NCBI GenBank assembly: GCA_023374045.1
Contig: CM041776.1
Location: 46,134,171 to 46,198,170 of the forward strand
Reading direction: 5' to 3'
From: Limonium bicolor
Lineage: Eukaryota; Streptophyta; Magnoliopsida; Caryophyllales; Plumbaginaceae
Length of the DNA: 64,000 nt
A model generated the notes under the pieces. It was not told the DNA's origin and ran no database searches. It was given only the letters and a program-made list of their open reading frames with translations. Below, piece after piece: positions 34,809-46,274 of the stretch (its first letter is position 1; every line of letters begins with the position of its first letter). The position numbers and the translations under genes are program-made.

Positions 34809-34927
34809 AGGGGTGCAACACGAGGACTTCCCAAGAGGTCACCCATCCTAGTACTACTCTCGCCAAGCACGCTTAACTTCGGAGTTCTGATGGGATCCGG
34901 TGCATTAGTGCTGGTATGGTCGCATCC
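34809..34927 (-). rRNA. 5S rRNA gene, unit 15
   Basis: 119 nt, ccaagagg, tcgccaag (one c missing) and gcatcc. Counterpart of unit 7. Confidence 0.93.
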
Positions 34928-35154
34928 GTTATGATTGGCAACTATTACCACTTATATGGTTTCAGACGCTGAACCAAGAACAACGACAAAACTACATTTT
35001 CGACGACCTGCGAAAAAGAGTATTGAACGATTTCTCAATAAAAACGATAACGCACATAAATGATTAAAATGGAGCTCACGATAAACTCAATCAAATTACA
35101 CGCCAATATCCCACAAAATATGGAAGTAAAAAAAAAGAAGAGTCAGGAAAAAAG

Positions 35155-35275
35155 AGGGGGTGCAACACGAGGACTTCCCAGGAGGTCACCCATCCTAGTA
35201 CTACTCTCACCCAAGCACGTTTAACTTCGGAGTTCTGATGGGATCCAGTGCATTAGTGCTGGTATGGTCGCACCC
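35155..35275 (-). rRNA. 5S rRNA gene, unit 16
   Basis: 121 nt with an extra g at the 3' end, ctctcaccc, gcacgttt and ccagtg. Counterpart of unit 8. Confidence 0.93.
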
Positions 35276-35501
35276 GTTATGATTGTGCAACTATTACCAC
35301 TTGTACGGTTTCAGACGCAAAATCAAGAACAACGACAAAACTACATTTTCGACGACCTGCGAAAGAGTATTGAACGATTTCTTAATAAAAAACGATAACA
35401 CACATAAATGATTCAAATGGAGCGCACGATAAACTCAATTAAATTACTCGAAAAATATCACACTAAATATGGAAGTAAAAAAAAGAAGTCAGGAAAAAAA
35501 G

Positions 35502-35621
35502 ACGGGTGCAACACGATGACTTCCCAGGAGGTCACCCATCCTAGTACTACTCTCGCCCAAGCACGCTTAACTTCAGAGTTCTGATGGGATCCGGTGCATT
35601 AGTGCTGGTATGGTCGTACCC
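35502..35621 (-). rRNA. 5S rRNA gene, unit 17
   Basis: 120 nt, same variants as unit 9 (gacggg, gatgac, cgtaccc). Confidence 0.93.
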
Positions 35622-35851
35622 GTTATGATTGTGCAACAATTACCAGTTATACGGTTTTAAGACACTAAATCAAGAACAACGACAAAACTACATTTTCGAC
35701 GACCTGCGAAAAGAGTATTGAACGATTTCTCAATAAAAAAACGATAACACACATAAATGATTCAAATGGAGCGCACTAAAACTCAGTTAAATTACTCGTA
35801 AAATATCACACTAAATATGGAAGTAAAAAAAAGAAGAGTCAGGAAAAAAAG

Positions 35852-35971
35852 AGGGGTGCAACACGAGGACTTCCCAAGAGGTCACCCATCCTAGTACTAC
35901 TCTCGCCCAAGCACGCTTAACTTCGGAGTTCTGATGGGTTCCGGTGCATTAGTGCTGGTATGGTCGCACCC
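35852..35971 (-). rRNA. 5S rRNA gene, unit 18
   Basis: 120 nt, close to the array consensus apart from ccaagagg and gatgggttccgg. End of higher-order block 2. Confidence 0.94.
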
Positions 35972-36198
35972 GTTATGATTGTGCAACTATTACCACTTAT
36001 ATGGTTTCAGAAGCTAAACCAAGATCAACGACAAAACTACATTTTTGACGACCTGCGAAAAGAGATTGAACGATTTCTCAATAAAAAACGATAACACACA
36101 TAAATGATTCAATGGAGCGCACGATAAACTCAATCAAATTACTCGTCAAATATCCCACAAAATATGGAAGTAAAAAAAAGAAGAGTCAAGAAAAAAAG

Positions 36199-36318
36199 AG
36201 GGGTGCAACACGAGGACGTCCCAGGAGGTCACCCATCCTAGTACTACTCTCGCCCAAGCACGCTTAACTTAGAAGTTCTGATGGGATCCGGTGCATTAGT
36301 GCTGGTATGGTCGCACCC
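36199..36318 (-). rRNA. 5S rRNA gene, unit 19
   Basis: 120 nt, gacgtccc and cttaacttagaag. Confidence 0.94.
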
Positions 36319-36544
36319 GTTATGATTGTGCAACTTTAACCACTTATACGGTTTCAGACACAAAAATCAAGAACAACGACAAAACTACATTTTCGACGAC
36401 CTGCGAAAAGAGTATTGAACGATTTCTTACTAAAAAACGATAACACACATAAATGATTCAATGGAGCGTACGATAAACTCAATTAAATTACTCGAAAAAT
36501 ATCACACTAAATATGGAAGTAAAAAAAAGAAGTCAGGAAAAAAG

Positions 36545-36664
36545 ACGGGTGCAACACGAGGACTTCCCAGGAGGTCACCCATCCTAGTACTACCCTCGCC
36601 CAAGCACGCTTAACTTCAGAGTTCTGATGGGATCCAGTGCATTAGTGCTGGTATGGTCGCACCC
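36545..36664 (-). rRNA. 5S rRNA gene, unit 20
   Basis: 120 nt, gacggg, taccctcg, cttcagag and ccagtg. Confidence 0.94.
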
Positions 36665-36889
36665 GTTATGATTGTGGAACAATTACCACTTATACGGTTT
36701 TAGACACTAAATCAAGAACAACGACAAAACTACATTTTCGACGACTGCGAAAAGAGTATTGAACGATTTCTCAATAAAAAACGATAACACACATAAATGA
36801 TTCAAATGGAGCGCACTATAAACTCAGTTAATTACTCGTCAAATATCCCACAAAATATGGAAGTAAAAAAAGAAGAGTCGAGAAAAAAG

Positions 36890-36922
36890 AGGGGTGCAAC
36901 ACGAGGACTTCCCAGGAGGTCA
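36890..36922 (-). pseudogene. 5S gene unit 21, 3' fragment left of the CACTA element
   Basis: The gene runs to ...caggaggtca and then breaks into transposon sequence (aacgggtacggg). Its 5' part lies at 43747-43805; about 32 bp of the gene are missing between the two. Confidence 0.9.
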
Positions 36923-38347
36923 AACGGGTACGGGTCAGCGGCCGGAGCACAACTAGACGAGGAAGACATTCGAGGAGGATTGCTGCTGCTGCTGAGTAGT
37001 CGCATGTGCAATCGCATTCAACGCTTCCTGCAGCCTCTCCTCGATCCCGGCGCCTCAGCAGCATTTTTCTCGTCATTAGCTTGGCGCTCAGCAGCGAACT
37101 TACGCTCTACCATCGCCTCGACTTCAGCAGCACTCATCTGACCCTTCCTAGCAGATGGCGGGAATACGTTCTTCTGACGTACTTCTCCCCAAATCCTCTA
37201 ACACGCCCCGGGTGATCCTTCTCCCAAGCATTTGATTCAGCCGTCGTCTTGAGAAGGAGGAGCGTGTAAGTCCACTTCTCCTCTCTGTGCCGCTTCGTAC
37301 TGTCCAATTTTCAAAGAAGTTAATGACGAGATTTAAGATCAACAAACACTTGAGTATAAAGTAAATTATTTAACAGCTACTTTCAAATACTTACAATTTG
37401 GTTTGCCATTTGTTCCATCGCAGCATTAGGAAATATCCTCTGACCTTCGCTGGTCGTTTTCTAGCGTCCCAAATGTACATCTGCACCCTCCTCGCCTCAG
37501 AGGCATCCTCGATCGGGCATTCACTTCCATCCTCGTTCCTCCGTGTCAGCAAACCAGCTTCTTTCCATCCCTCGAGGCTGCCCACATATCCCCTTCGTCC
37601 CATGGTGTGGGGGTAGAGATTAGCTTCACGGTTTTGCCGTGCTTGTTCTTGTACTTGCTGTTAAGAAAGTACAACAGGAAATTAATTAGAAAATCAGGGA
37701 TAAAGCATTATGAGCATTAATTAAGAAAAGAGTACACAGAAACATACCCTGAACTCGGGGGTGGCGTGCCGCTCAACGAACTCCTTCCACTCCTCTTCAG
37801 TGATCATGCCGTGTACACAACATACGGCGGAGGCTCACGTGGGGGCACCCTGTTGATCCAATGCTCAACCAAGTAGTGGCGGAATGATTTAGCTTTGCCG
37901 GCCACCAAAGAAAGAACGGTCTTCTTCACTTCTTCTGGGATCTTGTACCGTTCTTGCACCTTCTTCCAGATGGTCTCCTTTACTTCTTGCGGGACTTGTT
38001 TCCATGTGTGGTTGATGCAGCAATGTGATCTGGCCAGAGTCCCTAGCATACTAGGAACTCTGAACCTGCTGCCCCCACCATACCTCCTCCCATACTGGTC
38101 CCACAGAAGACTAATTGATCCGTTCTGCAGTTTCAAACCCACGGGTCGGACCTCTACCTCTGGGTCTCTGAGTAGCACTCGTAGAAGGTGCACTCATGGA
38201 AGGGCCAACAGCAGCAGCGGCAGATGTGGATGGGGCAACAGCAGCAGCGGCAGATGTAGATGGGACCGGTACCATTTGCTGCTCATTTTCCTCCTCCTGA
38301 CGACAATATAAATCGAACTCTTCATCAACCATGTCCTGATGAGCCAT
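36923..38347 (-). pseudogene. Second CACTA gene (Transposase_24/TnpA-like), 3' truncated
   Basis: Starts at ATG 38347 with an acidic, Ser/Ala-rich region containing repeated APSTSAAAAV. Next comes a core (ETIWKKVQERYKIPEEV, then FRHYLVEHWINR near 37830-37990). After a 91-nt intron-like segment (37658-37748, GTATGT...AACAG) the RQVQEQARQNREANLYPHT block follows, typical of plant En/Spm Transposase_24 proteins. A second GT-AG segment lies at 37300-37394. Some frame breaks occur. The 3' end is lost at 36923. In En/Spm the companion protein binds subterminal repeats; that role here is inferred. Confidence 0.75.
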
Positions 38348-38472
38348 GCCTGCAAGGATTTGAAATACAATTTGAATTAAATAATAAGAATTTCATAATG
38401 GTCATAAACAAGCAATAAATAAAACAGTGTTAATTTCATATAAATTTTTATAGTAATAACTTACATACACCA

Positions 38473-41400
38473 TTATCTCTCAACCCACATGCCCTCGTTA
38501 TGGTCTGATCGTATATACTCACGATGACCTGTGACCTCAGCCTCTTCCAATGAAATAGGAACAATTGGAGGTTCATCTTCTGCATCATACTCATCCTCAT
38601 CAACCACACCATCCACACCAACTATTCCTCTTCTCCCTTTAAGCACAACAGACCATCTAGGATTACAGGGATCAGTTACATAAAATATCTGCTTAACCTT
38701 CGTCCCAACAACGAATGGCTCAACCGTGGGAGTAGCTCTAGATAGATCAACCAGTTTCATACCATGCTCCTCCTCACGGTAGCCATGATTGTTGTTTAAC
38801 CCAGTTACAGCGGAAAACACACATTTCGTAGCTGTTGTAGTCCAATACCAGATGTCTTGTATAACACCGAAATATGATTGTTGTACTGAGACAGGACTAT
38901 GACCCACGACACCGATGTCATATAAGTTTGATAAGCTCAAGCTCTACACCACTGTTTTGATTCGTTGACTTCTGATCCTGACGTCTCTGTGAAAAAGGTG
39001 AATCCGTTGACATCGTACCCCTCATAAGAAATTACATCCAGATTTGGTCCAAATGCAACTACTTTAATCAGTTCAGGCACATTCGTGGACTGATCGGACA
39101 ACACTCTCTCTTTGAACCATCGGACAAATGTCCTATTCTGCTCATTTTGTAGTCTAACGTCACTCATGTTTGGATATTGTGCTCTTAAAACACACAAGTG
39201 TTCATCAAAGTATGGTTCAACATCTTCAAGATGACTTAGCACAACTAAATGAGCTTTGTTAAGAGTGTCTATGTCAATTCTTTTCAGTTTCCTTCCAACC
39301 GTGCCAACACCCTTCAATCTGCCCTCGTGTCTAGAACGTGGAAGTCCAATGGTATCGACACCTTCTAGTAAATGGTGCAGAAGTCTACAACTTCCTCTGT
39401 GATAGTGCCCTCTATATAACTACCCTCTGGGTGACGACGGTTCTTCATTTTCTTCAGGACACCCATGTACCTTTCGAACGGATACATGTAGCGAAGGTAC
39501 AAAGGACCACACATCAGAATCTCTCTTACAAGATGCACGAGGAGATGTATCATTATGTCGAAGAACGATGGAGGAAAATACATCTCCAGCTGGCACATTG
39601 TCAATAAGATCCTTTGTAATTTAGACAGAGTGTCCACATCAAGAACCTTAGACGAAATGGATTTGAGGAAGACACTGACGTTTGTGATTGTGTGTCTGAC
39701 AGCATCCGGCAAGATCCCACGTAGTGCAATTGGCAAAAATTCTTGAAGTAGGACATGATAATCGTGAGATTTCATTCCTACTAATTTGAAATCTGTCATG
39801 GACACTAGGTTTCTTATGTTGAGGAGTAACCTGATGGCACCTTAATGTTGTAAAGGGTACTGCATAGACTATGTTTCTCTTCTTTAGACAGAGTGTGACA
39901 GGCAGGAGGCAAGAATGGCGTTTTCCACGTTCTTGCGGGCCAAGCTCTGTGCGTATGCCCAACTCAATTAAATCTTTTCTTCCTTTCAAATGATCCTTTG
40001 TCTTTCCTTTTATGTTCAAAAGAGTGCTGGTGATACTTTCACCCACGTTCTTCTCGACATGCATCCCATCGATACAATGTCTAACCTCCAGATGCTGCCA
40101 GTACTCTAGTTCCCAAAATATTGATTTCTTTTCCAGACACTTTTTTCACCACTTTTGGTTGGCGGCCCGAAGTTGTTCACAATATTATCCAAATTTTTGT
40201 AAATCTCTTTACCTGTCAAAGGCTGGCGCGCCATGCTGTGATCAGTTTCCCATCGAACTCTTTCGCCATCTTTCGATACTTATGTCCTTTGGAAGCATCT
40301 TTCGGTGGCCCATATACACGGTTTTCCCACTATGTTTCAAGCGAATGCTACAAAGTGTTTTCACCACAAATCGGACACGCCAACGCCCCCCTTGATTGAA
40401 TAGCCTGAAAGATTACCATAGGCGGGGAAATCATTGATTGTGCAGTACAACATAGCACGCAAATTGAAGTCCTCTTTACTGAATGAGTCGTAAACCGTAG
40501 CCCCTTCATTCCACAAGAGTTGTAGATCCTCTATCAAAGGTTGTAGGAATACGTCAATTTTGTTGCCCGGTTGCTTTGGACCAGATATTAACAAAGACAA
40601 CAAGATGTGTCTTGGTTTCATGCATAACCACGGCGGTAGATTGTAATAACCAAAAGCACAGGCCAGGTACTGTGTATGCTACTCAAAGTACCGTAAGGGT
40701 TCATCCCATCCGTGCACAAGCCTAGCCTTAGGTTTCTCGGTTCGTTACCAAACTCAGGAAATTTTACGTCTATGTTTCTCCACTGTGGTGCATCAGCGGG
40801 ATGTCTCAATCTGCCATCCTTTTTCCTGTGAACTGAATGCCACCGAAGATTCTCTGCGTCTTTCTCAATGGAGAACAAACGTCTGAACCTTGGAATGATG
40901 GGCAGGTACCACAGTACCTTAGCTGGTGAACCTTTCTTACTACCGTTGATGTGAGTTTGTTGTTTCTTATACCGTGACGCTCCACATGCTGAACAGCTTT
41001 CAGCAAATTCATCCGATTTCCAAAAACAGCATGCAACCATTTGGACAAGCATGAATTTTCTGGTACCCCATACCCATTGGGCACATCATTTTTTGGCTGA
41101 GTACGTAGTCATTGGTTAAAACGTTGTCCACCGGAAGAACGTATTTCAATAGTTCCAGGAGGTCAGTGTGAAACTTACGTCGCTCCAGCCATGTTTCGCT
41201 TTCAAGTTGAATAGCTTGAGGATGACACTCAACTTGCTTAACTTTGTAGGGTCACACCCGGGGTACAACGGTGTTTTGGATGAATCCAACAATTTTCATG
41301 CTTGTCTGGCGTGTTAGAGTAATGTCGTTCCACATCTTCGAGCATAGTCTCAATGTCATCATCCCAGAAATCTGGCTCAACGTTCCCTGTAACGTCTTCT

Positions 41401-41728
41401 GTGTCACCAGCAACTGTATCATCTCCAAGTTCTGTTTCTGTGTTTGCCTGACCATTATCCCCTTCGTCAGGCTTAATAACATCGAACACACTCTGACCAT
41501 GCCATCGGATTATGTCTTGGAAATCTTTTGTAAAACCGCGGCGGATCAGATGTTCCTTAATTGTTTCAACGCCGCGATATCTCAGATTGTTTTGGCAGTC
41601 GATACACGGACAAAATATGTATCCCTTGTCTGTAGGTTTCAGATTGTTCGCCAACACCGTGCATAACTTATCAACTCCTTCTAAAACTTGTCGTCCAAAT
41701 TTCCGCTGTAAATCCACGAACGTTCCAT
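38473..41728 (-). pseudogene. CACTA transposase, Tnp2 type (frameshifted)
   Basis: Starts at ATG 41728 with MERSWIYSGNLDDKF. The transposase-associated domain follows, with CPCIDCQN and the EHLIRRGF stretch. Next is the Transposase_21 core, with LCTDGMNPYG, YNLPPWLCMK and LISGPKQPGNKIDVFL (about 40560-40800), then the CIDGMHVEKNVG block (near 40035-40070). A DUF4218-type region follows (LEMYFPPSFFDIMIHLLVHLV, then YMYPFERYMG, 39450-39590). The end is a DUF4216-type region (VISYEGYDVNGFTFFT, then VKQIFYVTDP, 38680-39060). At least six frame changes break it. It would cut and rejoin CACTA ends. Confidence 0.9.
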
Positions 41729-41819
41729 CTCCTTCTAGCTATTTATATGACGGCAGCCATTTCATACCGTCACCCGTGGCAGAGTCTTTACACTTTTGTA
41801 TCTTATCAACCTAAATCCA

Positions 41820-43000
41820 TCCATGACTATTAAATCCCACGGTGAACGTGTTTTTAATATGTAATTTATTGAAAATTTCGGCAGCATCTCCCTACAGTTC
41901 TTCAAATGCACGATATTATGATATTAATCAATAATATATGCATTCGAAGAACATAAGAGATACTGCTGAAAATAATCAAAAAGTACAATTTAAAAACACA
42001 TTCACACCCTAGGCGTGAGATTTAACAATCATGGACAGTCCCGACAGGGACTGCCGAAGATATACCTCTATTAGGTAATCTGGGCGGATAACTATGTTTG
42101 GTAGTTTGTCAAATATTATATGTATATATGTAAATCTTACCTCTGGTAGACGATTAGCCGATGCTAAGACGGTTGAGGTCGGAAGCCAAAATAAAGTCGT
42201 AGTCCTGATGCATAAATGAAAAACGACAACATTAGAATTCATCAAAAAATCAAGGTTAAATGCTAGCTAAACCGTGGTGGAAAAAAATCGACAGCATCTC
42301 CCCTATATTTCTAACGTGTCCAAATCAGTTTTATCAAAGTCAGATTTGCACGCATTAAACAGAGAGCATCTGGCATAGCAGATTGAGCAGTTGAAAATGA
42401 ATACAGCAGTTTACAGAGAGCAGTTTACAGAGAGCAGTTGAAAATGAATCAAACAGAAAGCATCTGGCATAGCTTGTCGGTAATACACTATTATGTATTA
42501 ATTGTAATACTAAATGCTAAGAATAAATAAATACATCAGTTTACAGTTTGGTTTGCAAAATTACCGTTACTAAGCACCGAAGTGGGGCAAGTAGTGTAGA
42601 AATCAGCCCACGAACTAGGTTGCAATTAACGGTGAATCTGGGCACAAATATATGAACAAGGTTAGAACATTTGCAATTACACTCTCAGGATTAGATACAA
42701 CGAGGTACTTAGACTTGCAATCGAAATGCATGTATATGAACAAAGTAAGGAAAAAAACGACAATCAATCGATCCCATACCCAATACGCGACAGAGACGTC
42801 GACGGTGAGACCAGTGGTAGATGGGTGGTGACCGGCGGCGATGGGAGTGACAAAGGTGGTGGGAGCGACGGCGGCGATGGCCGTTAGCAAGGTGACGGGA
42901 GAGAGGAGGCGATTTCAGTGAGGAAGATAGAAGCGCGAAAGAGAAGAAGAGTTACTGTGAGTAGAGTGTGCAGAGTGTAGGCAAATGTTTTAATGGACTT
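41820..43000 (-). other. CACTA 5' untranslated region
   Basis: Lies between the transposase start and the subterminal repeats. No gene is seen. A duplicated cagtttacagagag/gcatctggcatagc patch lies at about 42365-42475, and a short GC-richer stretch at 42820-42920. Confidence 0.5.
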
Positions 43001-43090
43001 TAGATTACGGTTTACATGTAAACCGTAAACTAAAGTCGCAACTTTACATGACGGTTCCCAACCAAACCGTAATCTAAAGTGTAACGATAT
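42990..43090. repeat. Subterminal inverted motifs, actttagattacggttt
   Basis: Several direct and inverted copies of a ttagattacggttt-type motif (for example 42998-43014 and its inverse near 43062-43080). They resemble transposase-binding subterminal repeats of CACTA elements. Confidence 0.6.
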
Positions 43091-43104
43091 TTTTAAAAAA
43101 AAGC

Positions 43105-43445
43105 GCGATAATTATTTGGCATATGTTGGGTTTCAAACATAGGTAACACATTAATATAAAGTTTTATTAATCTAAAATACACTGGTAAAACGACGTCGTT
43201 AAATGTAATCTAAAGTGTAACGAAATTAAAAAAATAGCGCGATATTATTTGGCATATGTTTCAAACATAGGTAACACATTAATATAAAGTTTTTATTAAT
43301 CTAAAATACACTGCTAAAACGACGTCGTTAACTGTAATTTAAATACTTCGCGCGGAGTCGAATAAATCAAATTATTTGGCATATGTTTCAAAACATAGGT
43401 AACACATTATATAAAGTTTTTCGTTAAGGGCAAACGACGTCGTTG
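43105..43445. repeat. Subterminal direct repeats, about 110-bp unit, three copies
   Basis: Three copies of a unit with 'atttggcatatgt', 'aacataggtaacacatta', 'ataaagttttt' and the palindrome aacgacgtcgtt. The third is shortened. Confidence 0.75.
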
Positions 43446-43453
43446 ACTATCAG

Positions 43454-43624
43454 TCGGAGGTTGGCGCGCCTTTTTTAGGAGGGACTTTAGATGACGGTTT
43501 TTAGTAAAACCGTAATCTAAAGTCCGTTGACCGTAAAGCGCGCGTCAACACGGGACTTTAGATTACGGTTTACTAAAAACCGTCATCTAAAGTCCCTCCT
43601 AAAAAAGGCGCGCCAACCTCCGAT
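43454..43624. repeat. Long inverted repeat (about 75-bp arms) in CACTA 5' end
   Basis: The left arm starts tcggaggttggcgcgccttt at 43454 and the right arm ends with its inverse at 43624. The arms are nearly identical and the centre is about 20-25 bp (around ccgtaaagcgcgcg). It contains the subterminal ttagattacggttt motif. It could be a nested foldback or MITE. Confidence 0.8.
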
Positions 43625-43728
43625 CGATTTTTGATTACGGTTAATTTAATCATCGTCGCTAATTAATTCCGGCCTTCCTATTAATCACGGTGTCTGTTTA
43701 AGCCGTGATTAAACCACCGTCATTAAAG

Positions 43729-43746
43729 CCTCGCGTTCCACTAGTG
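43729..43746 (-). repeat. CACTA terminal inverted repeat, 5' end
   Basis: The minus strand reads CACTAGTGGAACGCGAGG and abuts 5S sequence at 43747. The partner terminus at the left end is absent. Confidence 0.8.
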
Positions 43747-43805
43747 ACGCTTAATTTCGGAGTTCTGATGAGATCCGATGAATTAGTGCTGGTATGGTCG
43801 CACCC
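43747..43805 (-). pseudogene. 5S gene unit 21, 5' fragment right of the CACTA element
   Basis: The first ~59 nt of a 5S gene with extra substitutions (aatttcgg, gatgagatccgatgaattag), consistent with loss of constraint. Confidence 0.88.
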
Positions 43806-44036
43806 GTTATGATTGTGCAACAATTACCACTTATATGGTTTCAAACGCTAAATCAAGAACAATGACAAAACTACATTTTCGACGACCTGCGAAAAGAGTA
43901 TTGAACGATTTCTTAATAAAAAACGATAACACACATAAACGATTCAAATGGAGCGCACGATAAACTCAATCAAATTACTCGTAAAATATCACACTAAATA
44001 TGAAAGTAAAAAACAAAGAAGAGTCGAGAAAAAAAG

Positions 44037-44156
44037 AGGGGTGCAACACGAGGACTTCCCAGGAGGTCACCCATCCTAGTACTACCCTCGCCCAAGCACG
44101 CTTAACTTCAGAATTCTGATGGGATCCAGTGCATTAGTGCTGGTATGGTCGCACCC
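44037..44156 (-). rRNA. 5S rRNA gene, unit 22
   Basis: 120 nt with taccctcg, cttcagaattc and ccagtg. Counterpart of unit 1. Confidence 0.94.
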
Positions 44157-44383
44157 GTTATGATTGTGCAACAATTACCACTTATACGGTTTTAGACACT
44201 AAATCAAGAACAACGACAAAACTACATTTTCGACGACCTGCGAAAAGAGTATTGAACGATTTCTCAATAAAAAACGATAACACACATAAATGATTCAAAT
44301 GGAGCGCACTATAAACTCAGTTAAATTACTCGTCAAATATCCCACAAAATATGGAAGTAAAAAAAAGAAGTCAGGAAAAAAAG

Positions 44384-44429
44384 AGGGGTGCAACACGAGG
44401 ACTTCCCAGGAGGTCACCCATCCTAGTAC
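44384..44429 (-). pseudogene. Truncated 5S gene, unit 23
   Basis: Same junction as unit 2. Confidence 0.9.
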
Positions 44430-44640
44430 CACTTATATGGTTTCAGACGCTAAACCAAGAACAATGACAAAACTACATTTTCGACGACCTGCGAAAAGAG
44501 TATTGAACGATTTCTTAATAAAAACGATAACACACATAAACGATTCAAATGGAGCGCACGATAAACTCAATCAAATTACTCGTAAAATATCACACTAAAT
44601 ATAAAAGTAAAAAACAAAGAAGAGTCGAGAAGAAAAAAAG

Positions 44641-44760
44641 AGGGGTGCAACACGAGGACTTCCCAGGAGGTCACCCATCCTAGTACTACTCTCGCCCAAG
44701 CACGCTTAACTTCAGAGTTCTGATGAGATCCGGTGCATTAGTGCTGGTATGGTCGCACCC
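44641..44760 (-). rRNA. 5S rRNA gene, unit 24
   Basis: 120 nt, differing from the array consensus mainly at cttcagag and gatgagatcc. Counterpart of units 3 and 11. Confidence 0.95.
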
Positions 44761-44989
44761 GTTATGATTGTGCAACTTTTACCACTTATACGGTTTGAGA
44801 CGCTAAATCAAGAACAACGACAAAACTACATTTTCGACGACCTGAAAAGAGTATTGAACGATTTCTCAATAAAAAACGATAACGCACATAAATGATTCAA
44901 ATGGAGCGCACGATAAACTCAATTAAATTACTCGAAAAATATCACACTAAATATGGAAGTAAAAAAAAAGAAGAAGTCAGGAAAAAAAG

Positions 44990-45035
44990 AGGGGTGCAAC
45001 ACGAGGACTTCCCAGGAGGTCACCCATCCTAGTAC
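44990..45035 (-). pseudogene. Truncated 5S gene, unit 25
   Basis: Same junction as units 4 and 12. Confidence 0.9.
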
Positions 45036-45240
45036 CACTTATATGGTTTCAGACGCTAAACCAAGAACAACGACAAAACTACATTTTCGACGACCTGCGA
45101 AAAGAGTATTGAACGATTTCTCAATAAAAAACGATAACACACATAAATGATTCAAATGGAGCGCACGATAAACTCAATCAAATTACTCGTCAAATATCCA
45201 CAAAATATGGAAGTAAAAAAAAGAAGAGTCAAGAAAAAAG

Positions 45241-45360
45241 AGGGGTGCAACACGAGGACGTCCCAGGAGGTCACCCATCCTAGTACTACTCTCGCCCAAG
45301 CACGCTTATCTTCGAAGTTCTGATGGGATCCGGTGCATTAGTGCTGGTATGGTCGCACCC
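45241..45360 (-). rRNA. 5S rRNA gene, unit 26
   Basis: 120 nt, gacgtccc and cttatcttcgaag. Counterpart of units 5 and 13. Confidence 0.94.
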
Positions 45361-45584
45361 GTTATGATTGTGCAACTTTTACCACTTATACGGTTTCAGA
45401 CGCAAAATCAAGAACAACGACAAAACTACATTTTCGACGACCTGCGAAAAGAGTATTGAACGATTTCTTCATAAAAACGATAACACACATAAATGATTCA
45501 AATGGAGCGTACGATAAACTCAATTAATTACTCGAAAAATATCACACTAAATATGGAAGTAAAAAAAAGAAGTCAGGAAAAAAG

Positions 45585-45704
45585 AGGGGTGCAACACGAG
45601 GACTTCCCAGGAGGTCACCCATCCTAGTACTACTCTCACCCAAGCACGCTTAACTTCAGAGTTCTGATGAGATCCGGTGCATTAGTGCTGGTATGGTCGC
45701 ACCC
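45585..45704 (-). rRNA. 5S rRNA gene, unit 27
   Basis: 120 nt, ctctcaccc, cttcagag and gatgagatcc. Counterpart of units 6 and 14. Confidence 0.94.
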
Positions 45705-45927
45705 GTTATGATTGTGCAACTTTTACCACTTATATGGTTTGAGACGCTAAATCAAGAACAACGACAAAACTACATTTTCGACGACCTGGAAAAGAGTATT
45801 GAACGATTTCTCAATAAAAAACGATAACGCACATAAATGATTCAAATGGAGCGCACGATAAACTCAATCAAATTACTCGAAAAATATCACACAAAATATG
45901 GAAGTAAAAAAAGAAGTCAGGAAAAAG

Positions 45928-46047
45928 AGGGGTGCAACACGAGGACTTCCCAAGAGGTCACCCATCCTAGAACTACTCTCGCCCAAGCACGCTTAACTTC
46001 GGAGTTCTGATAGGATCCGGTGCATTAGGCTGGTAGTAGTCGCACCC
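45928..46047 (-). rRNA. 5S rRNA gene, unit 28
   Basis: ccaagagg, ctagaactac, gataggatcc and a disturbed 5' part (cattaggctggtagtagtcg). Confidence 0.88.
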
Positions 46048-46274
46048 GTTATGATTGTGCAACTATTACCACTTATATGGTTTCAGACGCTAACCAAGAA
46101 CAACGACAAAACTACATTTCGACGACCTGCGAAAAGAGTATTGAACGATTTCTCATTAAAAAACGATAACGCACATAAATGATTCAAATGGAGCTCACGA
46201 TAAACTCAATCAAATTACTGTCAAATATCCCACAAAATATGGAAGTAAAAAAAAGAAGAGTCAGGAAAAAAAAG

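Larger units (their letters stand above)
30209..36922 (-). repeat. 5S rDNA array, left block
   Basis: Tandem units near 347 bp, each a 5S gene on the minus strand plus a spacer with conserved text such as 'aactacattttcgacgacct'. Upstream of each gene (to the right) are a TATA-like tataag near -30, GC at -13/-12 and C at -1, the plant 5S promoter layout. Downstream (to the left) is a T-run terminator on the minus strand. Units 3-10 and 11-18 form two copies of a 2.68-kb, eight-unit block. Confidence 0.95.
36923..43746 (-). mobile_element. CACTA (En/Spm-type) DNA transposon, 3' end missing
   Basis: On the minus strand the element starts CACTAGTGGAACGCGAGG (5' end at 43746). It continues through subterminal repeats, a Tnp2-type transposase and a second spliced gene, then stops inside that gene at 36923 without a matching CACTA terminus. 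It interrupts a 5S gene. The missing 3' terminus and missing 5S bases point to one deletion across the left junction, so the element cannot move on its own as it stands. Confidence 0.9.

Noticed and set aside
30239..36920. Short ORFs containing a TRTSQEVTHPS-type peptide
   Set aside because: They are antisense or sense readings of 5S rRNA genes and spacers.
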